DNA of 64,000 bases, taken from contig KL647290.1 of NCBI GenBank assembly GCA_000727475.1, positions 3,607,373 through 3,671,372 of the forward strand, in the 5' to 3' direction. The position numbers and the translations under genes were made by a program. Origin of the DNA: Sarcocystis neurona (lineage: Eukaryota; Apicomplexa; Conoidasida; Eucoccidiorida; Sarcocystidae). Numbering within the stretch: the stretch's first letter is position 1; every line of letters starts with the position of its first letter. The notes beneath the pieces are model-generated. The model saw nothing but the letters and a program-made list of their open reading frames with translations. It made no database searches and was not told the origin of the DNA. Below are positions 10,773 to 21,784 of the stretch, piece by piece.

Positions 10773-12815
10773 TTTGTAGAGTGCGATGACTGCTTCAAAT
10801 CTCCTTGTAATCGGAAATAACGAAAGGTTTAGCCCTTTGCACAGATTCTGGTGACTAGAGAAACTTGAGTGAGAGACATTGCACACTGTTTTTTAATGCG
10901 TCGAAGCAGACGCACACACACACAGAGTTGGCAGGTTGCCGCAAAGCAGAAATAGGACCCAACTAGATTTTCAGAGGAAGAAGTCCTCTCTGCATCCATA
11001 CGTGCACGTACAGCAATGACCTCTCATTCGTTTTATGCTTATCAGTGAAGATCGAGCAGTTTTGTTGGTGCCCACGCTGCAGGTAGAGCAAGCGTCCAGA
11101 CATTCTGGAGGCTTACCGTCACGTATGTTACCTCAGTATTCAACTTGAAACGCCGTCTCTACAAACAGATCTATTCCTGACAGTTTCGCGTACAATGATT
11201 CAGAGCCTCAACTAAGTTCGCTGAACCGTATTAAATGAACTCGTACACGTCGTGGACTGGACTGCATGAGGTTAACGGGTGCTGGAGCGAAAGTGTGCAA
11301 GCATGATTATGCAGTGTTTACTCCAAATATTGGTCTTCCCCGCTACCATCTGCGGTTCTGCACCCCCCCCCAAACTCCTTGTGGTGGAAGATTCAAAAGC
11401 CCCCCGGGAACAATGCGTTGCATTCCCTGAGCGATCTTCTCAAGAAATGTATCCGTGAATCCATGTTTGAGGGCCAATGCAGTTTTTGTGTCGTCCACAG
11501 GGGACGGCCTCGGCAAAACAACTACGAAAACGTCACATTTATGTTGGCAACTCAAGCGGAATTTTGGACCTCGATAGTCTGCGACTCCACTTGAGCTTTC
11601 TGAGTAGTAGTACTCGGTAAACGTAAGCTTACTCGAAGGCTGGTGTCACATGATCGGAATCCACTAGTGAGAAACTAATCTTTCCAACACAACGTGGGTG
11701 GTGCATAATCTGTTTATTTGCACCCGGTGTACATAATATACGTCGAGGTCACGGAGACTGGTGTCGAAGGAAAGAAATCTCCTACTGTGACAGGCCCCTC
11801 TTTTACTTAACGTAAAAGCTCCAAAGTCTACAAAAAAGCACGAACATGTTCCGCGCTTTTCCGGCAGGTGTCACGGTGGATAAGGCCGTGCATGCAGACA
11901 GATTAGTACAAGGATACACTCACCGGTAGTTCAGTAGTAGATCTACGTGTATGCGAAAACAGAGCGGGAGACTGTTTTCACACACTGCACGGGAAAGAAA
12001 ACTTTTCCGTAGTAAGCGGTGTACACAAGAAGTCAAAAAGCGGCTGATCCACCTGATTGTTCCCTGTAAGTATCCGTGTGGATGGTAGGATTCTGCCACA
12101 TATATGTAGATGGATACACACTGCGGCTCCACTTTTTTGTTAGTTATTTTCTAACGATTATGCAGGATTGTCACTGTGGAGGATGCATTCGCGCCTTTTC
12201 TTGCATATCGCGACGACGACTATCGTGCAACGGGCTTCCGAGCACCATTCCTTTTACTTGTCTTCTGTGTTAAATGTAGTGATTTGGACTGAGATGTATC
12301 GAGGCAATTTGTGCATCTTCACGAATTCTGCTCGAGCTGCATCTAAAGTGGGTGTCTTGCTGCGTGCTTCAAGAAATATAGGGGACATATTCGCGATCAG
12401 GTACGTAGTCATCTAACACTCCTACCGGGTCGTATGGAACTTGTCAGTACCCGGTCGGCCTCTCGCTATACGCGTGGACTGACGTCTCCGATAATCTGGC
12501 GACAATGTCCTAGTTCCGCAGAAAAAATGCACACGAGTTCCGCAGGTCGCACGTACTCTGCAGATACGGCGTACGCGTATCACGTGTGCGTGACAGGAGG
12601 ATGCACCCTCACGTCTGCGGCTATGTATGTGTGCAAATGTATGTATGTATGTATGGATGTATGTATACATATATATATGTATGCACTTTATGCACAGTAG
12701 CGTGCGTATACAGTCGTCACGCACAAATTGATTCGTCCTCTCTAGCATACGTCTTAGGGCGCTACCAGGCTGTTCGTTGGCCTTCGCATGTGCCAAGCGT
12801 TCTCGACCGCGGAAG
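10773..12815. other. No gene or repeat recognised
   Basis: Only short reading frames of chance length are seen on both strands. No splice-bounded exon, tandem repeat or hairpin stood out. Confidence 0.35.
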
Positions 12816-12947
12816 TAACAGAAACAAATATATAGAGACACACGGAAACAGAGAAGGAATTCGCCTCGACTTGTTTTGTGGGCCTGTCCACAACTTTGTG
12901 TGTGCCAAAGGTCTACATGTACAGAGGTCTCTGTTCGACTTTTTCTA
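12816..12947 (+). repeat. Left arm of a 132-bp inverted repeat
   Basis: This 132-bp segment is the reverse complement of 13774-13905 with only two differences seen (an ATATA/ACATA change near the outer end and a CTTTGTG/CTTCGTG change in the middle). The match starts at TAACAGAAACAAA and ends at CTTTTTCTA, and the flanks diverge at once. Both arms therefore contain the same reading frame, each read towards the centre. Confidence 0.95.
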
Positions 12948-13773
12948 GCGCACACGGAGATCACTTCACGATAAAAGGACAACCGGAGATCAAACGCACA
13001 AAACTATACATGAACTCATACAAATCTGGTGTCAGACTGAACAGTTTCCACGGTGTCAGACACTAAGTCGTAACGTACTAGTCAACATTAGACGTATATG
13101 ATATGTGAGTTCCACTACTTATTTCTGTACATTTCTACCATCGTCACTTACGTGCTGGAACGTAGTACGAACTCGTACGTTTGTCTACGTCTGCACGGTC
13201 TTGCAGAGACAGGAATGGTCCACACAAAGAGAACCTTTATGCGTAATCTTTTGTGGAAGATCATGTTCTTTCCTCGAATCGGCTGCGTCTGCTCTGTGCA
13301 GAACACTTGAAATGGAAGGGTGAATCACGGATAACATATCTACTGTAAGAGCACGTAGATATCTGCCTGGGGATAACTGCGGTTCAACGTGTGAGGCCAC
13401 TCAGTGAACAAATTGTAGACACTGTGAAGCCGGCAAGGGCGTATATGTGCGACAGCGCATGAAAATGCTGTTTGTACGTGTGTGTTGACGTGTGTCCACA
13501 TGCGGCTACTGCCGTGGCAGCGAGGAAGCTGCGGAGGCTGAAAGACAAGAGGGAACGAGGAAAAACCCGGGGGGAAAAAGGAAGTGCGCAGCAGAAGCGG
13601 TCACGAGTACGGTAAGCTTCCGTCGCCCTCATTTGAGTGTGCTTACGCAAGAGAGTCATAATTTCGTCGCCACAAAATTCACAGCTACACGGAGCACACA
13701 AAAAGTTCGGGAAATACGTGGAAAACAAGTCCAGTGCAGACCTCTGGACAAAATGATGTACGGATATACGTAA
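12948..13773. other. 826-bp spacer between the inverted-repeat arms
   Basis: The interior has only short reading frames on either strand and no similarity to known transposases that I can recognise. If the arms and spacer form one mobile unit, it would be a non-autonomous foldback element of about 1.09 kb. No clear target-site duplication was found at the outer ends. Confidence 0.5.
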
Positions 13774-13905
13774 TAGAAAAAGTCGAACAGAGACCTCTGT
13801 ACATGTAGACCTTTGGCACACACGAAGTTGTGGACAGGCCCACAAAACAAGTCGAGGCGAATTCCTTCTCTGTTTCCGTGTGTCTCTATATGTTTGTTTC
13901 TGTTA
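13774..13905 (-). repeat. Right arm of the 132-bp inverted repeat
   Basis: Reverse complement of 12816-12947. A transcript crossing both arms would fold into a nearly perfect 132-bp RNA duplex with an 826-nt loop. Confidence 0.95.
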
Positions 13906-14399
13906 TGAGTGAGTGGCAGGACATCCAAATACCACGGATCTGACCTAGTGAAATCGGAGTGACGCATCGCGTTGAACATTTGTGGAGACTAAATGTCAAC
14001 CAACACCTCACTCATCTCTTTTTCGATCTTTACGTTCTCATGGCATATGCAGTGACGACTCTCCTTCTTTGCGTCGTCGTCTTTTCTCACTGGACCTCTT
14101 TCTCTTTCAGGGCTACAAACACGTCTGGTACCAAGAAAGCAGGAAAGGGTCTATCAACTCTAGCACTCATCCGAACAAGGCATGTCCTATCTCTTCAACC
14201 CCTGATGTGTGGCGTGCAAAAATACTAACTTTGCAATGTAGTGGTACCTGTTGAGCGAGAGGTAATCGAACACAGAGATTTCACAAGTGTCTACGTCACG
14301 TTTACGATTCAAGTCTAGGGACGGATGAACCGCATCTTGTGAAAAAGCAAAGCGTAACCCAAGCACGACAGTGACCCTACACCGGCGTCGCAACTGGGA
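13906..14399. other. No gene recognised
   Basis: Short reading frames only. This stretch separates the inverted-repeat element from the 92-bp tandem array. Confidence 0.35.
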
Positions 14400-14690
14400 G
14401 TCGACTTCCGCATCCCATATTCCCAAAACTTTCACGTGCCTATTCTTGCAATAGTTCAACTCTCCGTCAACCGCCTCATGCTGCGGGGGTGCTTCTCTTC
14501 CAAATCTCGCATTCCCAGAACTTTCACGTGCCTACTCTTGCCATAATTCAACTCTCCTTCAACCGCCTCATGCTGCGGGGGTGCTCCTCTTCCAAATCTC
14601 GCATTCTCAGAACTTTCACGTGGCCTTTCTTGCCACACTTGAACTCTCCTTCAACGGTGTCATGTTGCGGGTGTGTTCGTCTTCAAAACC
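14400..14690. repeat. 92-bp tandem repeat, about three copies
   Basis: The word CTTTCACGTG recurs at 14429, 14521 and 14613, exactly 92 bp apart, each time followed by TTGCCA/TTGCAA, then CAACTCTCC and CTCATGCTGCGGG (or a close variant). The outer copies are more diverged than the middle one. 92 is not a multiple of three, so a continuous frame changes register between copies. Confidence 0.92.
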
Positions 14691-15473
14691 GATGCCGACG
14701 GGACCGTAGTGTTTGTCCCTTCTTGCCGTTGCGGAACTTTTTTCCAGGAACTTGTCATCCGTCGGATAAGGCCTACCTGTATATCTTTGTCGACGGAAGC
14801 ATGAGGGCTACTCTTTTTAGAGGCAAAGGACGTCAATTCTTTCTTGAACGATGATCTCCTTTGCAAGCAATGTCGACAGGGCCTGTAGTGTTCGCTCTTG
14901 CTTTGAGTGTCTAGGTGGTTCCATGTCTGCATCGCCCAGCAAGTATGGTCCCGTATCCAAGAGCACCAGTTTACTTCGTGTCAGATCCTACAAGTTCTTT
15001 CCCGGCACTTAGTGGAAACGACAGTGCATGTAACTTTCGCGGCTTGCATCAGGAAACAGGAACCTGAGGGTCAAATCAGCCTAGACATCAAATAGACGTT
15101 GACTATATCAGAGAGGAGGGCACACCTGTGGTCGATACCATAGCGAAAATGCTGTGTATGCCGGAAAAACGCAAGTTCCTCACAGCAGGGCCAAAACCAG
15201 GAGTGTCGGCGCAGACCTAGCGGTAACCTGGTGACGTGGACAGTCAACCGCTAAACCGCTGCTAATCACCCTATGAGCAGGCGTGTGTTCCTACGACGCC
15301 ACTCGGTTTTGCCACGTGGGAATGTGTGCTTCGGTGAGGACGAGGTGAAGTTGTGCCGTTCGTCATGTCAAGAAAAGTGGCCACGTAGGTGGGACGAGCT
15401 TGTGGGTAAATATGGGCCCCGAAGGTTTGCCTTAAGGAGAGAGCCTTTCAGGAGGCTTTTGCGAGAGAACAAG
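14691..15473. other. No gene recognised
   Basis: Short reading frames only. A purine/pyrimidine-mixed unique stretch lies between two tandem duplications. Confidence 0.3.
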
Positions 15474-15587
15474 GCGAGTTTGTGGCCACACTGAGACAAG
15501 AGGCGAGATGGCTTCCATGATCTGTACAACGCGAGTTTTGGCCACACTGAGACAAGAGGGGAGATGGCTTTCATGATCTGTTTCTGT
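15474..15587. repeat. 57-bp tandem duplication, two copies
   Basis: The segment GCGAGTTTGTGGCCACACTG... starting at 15474 is repeated from 15531 with a few changes. Both copies contain GGCCACACTGAGACAAGAGG followed by GAGATGGCTT and CATGATCTGT. Confidence 0.93.
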
Positions 15588-16888
15588 TCCACCTCAATAA
15601 AGTGCATGTGCAGAGTGGTAGATAATGCGTAACGGCCCAAGGAAGCCGCTGCTTACGTTTGCCTATCTCTGTGCGTCCTTATTCCTCCGTCGAGCGAGTC
15701 TCGTGTGAGTGCATCTCTTCAGGTAAGAACACGAACAAATGGGTTGCTTTCATGGAATTACAATTCATGCGTTGGTGTGGCAGCTTGTTCGATACTCCGG
15801 TGTCAGCGACGACAGCTCGCGAGACGCGGGACTTTCTGCTCATCAGCACAAGGATTTTGGTTCAGAAATCACTTGCACAACATCAAGCTACATACGCATG
15901 AGTTTATACGTAGATGTACGGGTGTACGAGTATCACCTTCTAATATATACATCTGTGCATCTTGCAATGAGTAGGAGCGAATCTTCATCTGACAATCCGA
16001 TTAAACGGTCTGAGTCTAATGAAGCAAAATGACTGAATCCATATTTCAGATTTCAGATAAAAAGTGCACAATGTTAATTCTTGAGTCATTAACCCCGAAA
16101 GATGCAGGGCGATAAAGAGCAGGTGTCGTCCCGAGATTCGCCGTGCACTGGTGGCGACCACCACTTTTAGCAACGACATTAACACGTGAGGTTCATTAAG
16201 TAGGCGATCTCCCCCTGTACGTTCAAACTTCAAGAGAGATACTCCCAATCTCCGGAAAGTATCAACGCAAAATATCCTACAGAGATACAGCCAGCTTTCG
16301 GTGCATTTCGCAGACCAGTGCACATATCAAGTGTACGCCATTCACGCCCATAATCTTACAGTATGCACGAAAGAGAGTTCGGCTTACGTGTCTGTACATA
16401 AATATAAACGTACATATATGCAGAATGCTGCACTTGAGTTGGGGTGTATCTACGCACGCTCATCTAAAAGTGTTTTCTAAGTTTCGTAATATGTGATTAC
16501 AGGCATACAAAGGCCTAAACAACCTGCTCCTTATCACTTTCGTGTGACACGCACGGTTCGCACCAACCATATGACGTGCGTATGTATGAGTAAAGAGATC
16601 CCTACTACATTTACGCAAATGTATGTGCAGGCGTGTACCCGCTTGTACGTTTCTGTACATCTTTGGAGCGTATTAAAATAGCCGTGTTCTTTGCACACAT
16701 GCACAACTAGAAAAGTAGTACCGTTTCTCTCCCCACCCGACAACGTCTTGCAGAGCCACTACTACTCGACATGTTGTTTTTCACTGGTATTGATACGTCT
16801 GTACATGAGACTTACCAGGGGTAACTGTCGCACGAAGGCCTCCTCAGTGTACTACAGGGATAAATGGTTGTTTACTGAGAGATGCAGG
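15588..16888. other. No gene recognised
   Basis: Only chance-length frames are present. A frame of 254 codons on plus begins at 16691 and runs through the duplication and hairpin described next; it is not called as a gene because the duplicated DNA within it is read in two different registers. Confidence 0.3.
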
Positions 16889-16982
16889 AGCGCACCATGT
16901 AGGGGGTCAGTATTCTGGGTTTTTGACCTACGTACAGCGCACCATGTAGGGGGTCAGTATTCTGGGTTTTTGACCTACGTAC
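16889..16982. repeat. Exact 47-bp tandem duplication
   Basis: The 47-bp unit starting AGCGCACCATGTAGGGGG at 16889 is repeated without a visible difference from 16936 to 16982. Exact identity points to a recent event. Confidence 0.96.
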
Positions 16983-17154
16983 AGCAGTATTCTACAAGAG
17001 ATATGTTAGCCTTCTACGTAAGCTTGAAAAGATGTTCCACTAGTACTCCAACCTCACAAATACCTTTTGGGTGTACATCATTTGTTCGTCATAGATGTGT
17101 TACACGCAGAGGACGAGATTACACTGGATATACTGCCTTAAGAATATCTCCACA

Positions 17155-17219
17155 GAGACGAGCATCTTCTATATACAGAAGAATGCCGCATTCTTCTGTA
17201 TATAGAAGATGTTCGTCTC
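17155..17219. repeat. 65-nt hairpin with 32-bp arms
   Basis: The left arm GAGACGAGCATCTTCTATAT... and right arm ...AGAAGATGTTCGTCTC are reverse complements with one mismatch over 32 positions and a loop of one base (GAATGC-C-GCATTC at the tip). It would form a cruciform in DNA or a strong stem-loop in RNA from either strand. It is not followed by a T-run and is not a bacterial-type terminator. Confidence 0.95.
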
Positions 17220-18559
17220 GGTGTGCAAATGTGCAGCGGGGCAAGCAAGAAACGGGTGTACCAGTAGGTTGTAGGTGCTCCGTTGTTGGGAAGAAAGTTG
17301 GGAGGTCCTTGTGTGTCCCTGAGGTGGACTACAGCCGTGTAAATCCCGATTTCAGCCCACTAGTTGGATGCCTCACCTTTTTCTGCCGCAAAAACTGTGG
17401 TACCTCTAAGCCACAGACAGTTTTACGCTCGAGAGTGCAAGAGCACCCTAAGTAGCTGTACAGGTGTATTGCGTGAAGCGGGAACGAGGTGCACTGCGCG
17501 TCCTGTGGGAGGCTCGCTGGTGTCGGTATACTCGCAAAACGGTCTACTTCCCTCTCGAGATTTGTCTGCATGCAGACCCTCTTGACATGGCTGCGTCGAC
17601 TGAATGAAGGTGTGTTTTTATGCGTTTAGGTACAGCTTCAAGGAAGTCACTCACTTCACCACCCACAAAAGCACGATATTTGCGTGACCCACAGCGCGCG
17701 GTCGGTCGAGAGAGTGCACGCAGCGTGTAGCAGACGTCTAAGACCATTCTACGTAGAAACAATATAAAGCAATGTTAGAGGAGTGACGTATGCGCTTCTA
17801 CATGCCGACAGGTGTGTGTACACTTACGGACCCTGTCTGACGTCAAACCCTGTAAAGAGGTCTATACAAGATGATGCTCACGTTTCCGGTATTGCCACGC
17901 AATGTGCAGGGGTCCCGTACGCACGCGTCCAAAGACGCGTATGCAGCGTGAACACGAGGGAGTTTGGGCGTGAAGAAGGAGGCTTCCTTGAGCGCTGATC
18001 TCTCTGTTCCAGGTGGAAGTTCGCGATACGGTGTAAAAAGGAGTGCATGATATACAGCGGCTTCCTACGTAGCACGTCTACCGCCGTGTGGCGCGACGCA
18101 CGTACGCATTCATACTCTCTGCGTACATAAGTGCTTTCAACTACTGCGGAAACGCGTGCGCATGTGCCACGATGTCGTCTACACGAAGAGGTTGCGCGGA
18201 ACACGACAAGTTTTAGAAAACGACTGGTTCAAAGTGTGGGTGTGTTGCACAAGCTAAAGTGTTCGGATGCGTGGGAGCGCAGACTTGCACTGCGGAAGGG
18301 CAGAAGAGGCGCAACACGCACTTAGACACACGCAGATTAACGCCTGCGGAATTGGGGACAGCACGTTGATTACCTCCGTGGTATGTGACAAAACGATTAG
18401 CTTCCTTGCGCGTTTTTCGTGGACGGGTCCTGTAGGCTGTGTTCAACCACTAACAATTTGTATAGTGTCCTGGAACTGACTCCAGGAAGGCAAAGACTGA
18501 TAAATAGCCGAAGGCCTGAGAGGATCCCCAGACGCATTCACGGTTTCGCTTTCTCGTTA
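17220..18559. other. No gene recognised
   Basis: Short reading frames only; nothing with splice support was seen. Confidence 0.3.
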
Positions 18560-18894
18560 AGGGCTCAAAAGAATGCCTGGCTGTTCCTTTCAAGCTTTGG
18601 TGCAAACCCGAACTTATGTCGCATGCTGTGAGATGAAAAAGAATGACGCAGCACTTAGTCAGTAACGTTCAGCCCATTGTGGCGTCACACATGCTTCCAT
18701 CCACGCGTAGTATACACGTGAATATACGCCTGAAGGTCAACTCATCCTTTAGGACTGTAAAGAACACCTGGTTGTGTTTTTTAGGGGTTGGTGCGAAGCC
18801 GAAACCATTTCGCATGCACTCAGAGGGAACTGCAGGATGCAACACCAAGTCAGTGGCGGTTGGCCTGCCCTGGCGTCACAGGTGCTTCCATTCG
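18560..18894 (+). repeat. Diverged direct duplication, period about 190 bp
   Basis: Segments at about 18560-18704 and 18750-18894 share ordered landmarks: AAAGAA..CCTGG, TTGGTGC(A/G)AA, CGCATGC, (A/T)AGTCAGT and TGGCGTCAC followed by a short step and TGCTTCCAT. They are much more diverged than the other duplications here. Plus-strand translations of the two copies keep a common pattern, NAWLFLSSFGANPNLCRM against NTWLCFLGVGAKPKPFRM, so the pair may once have been coding. No complete gene can be drawn. Confidence 0.6.
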
Positions 18895-20717
18895 CGACAA
18901 CATATATATATATATACATGTATGTATGCCTGAAATCTGATCTCAACAGCCGCATGTATGTGTTCTTATGCACACGTAGACTGTCAACATGTGCACAGCA
19001 ATGGGACGAAACACGTATGGATACAGTCACGCGTTCATAAGTGGAGACGGTCCCGTACGAACAAACGTAACAGTGTTAATTAGCAAATATTAAACGTCGG
19101 AATTAACAGGGCGTCTGTGTGCCCTGATGATTTTGTACAGGAAGGTCTGAGTACTGGGCTGTAATGATACGTACAAGAGCGTCTATACACGCGCACGCAG
19201 AGAAGTATGTGCTACGCCCTATATTCACATATATGTACATATGTATATATATATATCTGTGTAGTCACGTCTACGGCCTGCTTTGGGCTGTACCTCTTGT
19301 GTCTCAGAGCACTGTATGTGTCGTGCGCTGTGGCGGACCAAGAGGCGTATACACAGGTGATCGCTCTGGCGCACAGTTATACGTTACGAAGGCCATACAC
19401 TTCAACGCCGCTGAGTCGCCAAGTTGAGGCGCCTTCATTCCACCGATCCAACAGCAGCAAATCTCTATCCCTACGTACGTTCTGCTACCGTCCTATTCGC
19501 CATTCAGCCCGTATTTCATATTCCCGTGTCATACATCGCAGAAAATCCGGGTGAAATATGTTCCTATTGACGGGACACCGTGACGTGTTGATTCTTCTCT
19601 ACTGATCGTAGGAGCTGATTGGGGTCGTTGTGCGCAGGTTTGAGGATGCGTGCCGGGGTTGCCGCTTTTGACATCGCCGCAATTTGATAGGAGCGCCCGC
19701 AAGGACGGGGACATTCATCCGCGTATGGTACAAGTGTGAATTTCGGGAACGGGTTTAAAACTCTGTATCGCGTGTATTATATCTATTCGTGAAAACAACG
19801 GATATAAGATCAGGTCAGTCCTACCTAAAGATAACTACGTACCCACGGTGTGTACATGTAACACATATGTATGTGTCTGTATGTTATACGTTTATACGTA
19901 TCTCTCTATACGTTATCCTAATATGTGGGTTTGCGTGCACGTGTGTATGTGCGTAGGGCGCCACTAAACAATTTGTCTGCCGCTAAGGCAATAAGAGACA
20001 CCGGCCTGCGGATCTCGAGCATCACGACAACACCGTCGAAATTAGCCGTCTTCGAACGTCCCTAACAAAAGGACAGCAACAAGTTTACGAGAACACACAT
20101 GCTTGTACGTGGAAACGTGTACCCTCTGTTTGAGACATAACCCTTTTCCACGAAACACGGGTTTTGATAAGTGCGCTGTAGTCCGACTTGTTGTCTATTC
20201 CGGCGGGTGACGACTTTTGACGCACCTTCCCTCATTTGCATACGTGTATACAAGTACGTTTGTCGCTATATATGTTCAGGTCTATATATAATCACTTGTC
20301 ACTTGCCAACAGGGTCTACATCTGGACGTAAGCAATGTACTTTTTTTATGCAATACGTTCCGCGTTGCATACATCTTGCGTCCCATGACAAACTACGTCC
20401 TCATCTGGCGTCATCCCTCGTCCCTAAGCTAGTGTAAGATTCACCCGGCACCGCTAAGGAATACACATGGATATGCAGGATTATAGTCAAGCGTACGAAA
20501 AGTGCCTTCAGCGAGCAGTTGCTGAATTCCAATACTGCTTCAGTACACATGAAGTTTACAGTAGATGATACGGCATGACCTCCTCACTAGTGGCGTTCTG
20601 CAAAGAAGCGATAAAGACGCGGATAAATTACTCTAAAGGACATAGCAGACTGCGCTGAACAGCTCGTACCAGCCAGCCGTTTCCAGGCGCGAAGCTTTAA
20701 CGTCGCTGTTTGTCTAC
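18895..20717. other. Gene-poor region, one unsupported minus frame
   Basis: TA-rich simple sequence lies at about 18901-18925 and 19228-19260. On minus, a frame from about 19790 down to 19570 reads without a stop and contains ATG with the start MSKAATPARILKPAHNDPNQ; its composition looks protein-like, but no splice acceptor supports it. Confidence 0.3.
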
Positions 20718-20925
20718 CTGGAATAAGTAGAATGCCATAAAGCGACTCCGGGATGCACCTTTTTCTGGCCGACAGGGTTCATGTGGTGGTGAATGTCTCA
20801 GTGGCAGCTCTTCATTTTTACGTTGTGCGGAGAAAGCAGATGCAGCTGTTGCGGTAGGTGAAGGACTCGGGCCTGGTGGCTTGCTGGAACATATTTCTGC
20901 GGCCGTGGCCTGTTCCCTTTTCTGA
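20718..20925 (-). CDS. Candidate internal exon, unknown protein
   Basis: A minus-strand open frame of 69 codons is bounded by a good acceptor (pyrimidine-rich tract, then GATATGCACAG|T) and a donor CAG|GTAGAC. The frame enters with one base of a split codon and leaves in phase 0. The product is Ser/Pro/Ala-rich in the middle (KPPGPSPSPTATAAS) with a charged part and an aromatic end (RFMAFYLFQ). No family is recognised. It could belong to the same gene as the minus-strand candidate at 21608-21784, but that one ends in a stop, so two genes or a different splice are needed. Confidence 0.4.
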
Positions 20926-21607
20926 CTGTGCATATCACAGACACAGGTTATGTGCATGTGGAAAGGGAGAATCAGAGTATCAGCGGGCCAGATAACCATA
21001 CTGATTAGCGCGTGAGGTCACAGCTGTGCACGTGCGCCGTTTTGCGGAATTCAAATCATAAGCGTATGTATGCCACAGAAAAGCAGTCCCGACCAACAGG
21101 TCGCCTTTAAGGCGACGGCATGCCACGGTGCGCCCTGTTCAGGCGCAAGGCCGCTATTGCTGCGATTCCCGACAGTGGCACACTGAATTATCGACGCTGG
21201 TGAATTACATATAGCCTTATAGTGTGGAACTGCTTGTCCTGTTCTTTTGGTACTGTTTAGCCCCAGATTTCAGTTTCACATCTCTGGTTAACATGCAAGA
21301 ACTACGTGTCTGTAATACCCACCGAAGCAGACACAGGTCTGTCAAACTGTCTCCCTTCGCTCTCTGAGGCCGTGCAGGACGATTTCACATCAGTCACTTA
21401 GCCGGTTATCCTCCTGACAGCGTGTCTTTCTACGCATACGTACGTGTACGTATACCTAAGATGTACGTACTACATACAGCTACCGTAGACGCATTTTCGT
21501 TAAATCGAAGGCACTGCCGTTATTACCATTGATTGATTCTCTCTCACAGAGTGGTGCTGTACGCCTCAGCTGGTAAAACCCTGCTCAGTTCTATGTGTTT
21601 ATTGTCT
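20926..21607. other. Putative intron or spacer
   Basis: Nothing recognisable lies between the two minus-strand exon candidates. The segment includes a short palindromic word, GGTCGCCTTTAAGGCGACGG, near 21100. Confidence 0.3.
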
Positions 21608-21784
21608 CTAAAAAGTGGAATTTGGCTCCTTCAAAGCATTGTAGCACGCTGGCGCAGAGGGAATAACTTTGCATTTGCGTGTGAGACTAGCATGCGGGAC
21701 CGCGATTTTGACGTCTTCGCTTGTTTGTTTTTCACCTGCGCATTCCAGGGTCGCTGAAAGGCTAGCATTGCTCCTGAATATTTC
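21608..21784 (-). CDS. Candidate terminal exon, 58 codons
   Basis: The minus-strand frame follows the acceptor CGACTCCGCAG|GAA and runs EIFRSNASLSATLECAG... to a stop at 21608. A GT inside the exon (GCAG|GTGAAA) offers an alternative donor that would make it an internal exon. No domain is recognised. The opposite strand also carries an open frame here, so the strand is uncertain. Confidence 0.3.
   Translation of the reverse strand, partial: EIFRSNASLSATLECAGEKQTSEDVKIAVPHASLTRKCKVIPSAPACYNALKEPNSTF

Noticed and set aside
16691..17455. 254-codon plus-strand frame
   Set aside because: It crosses an exact 47-bp duplication in two registers and a 65-nt hairpin, and its amino-acid pattern is not protein-like.
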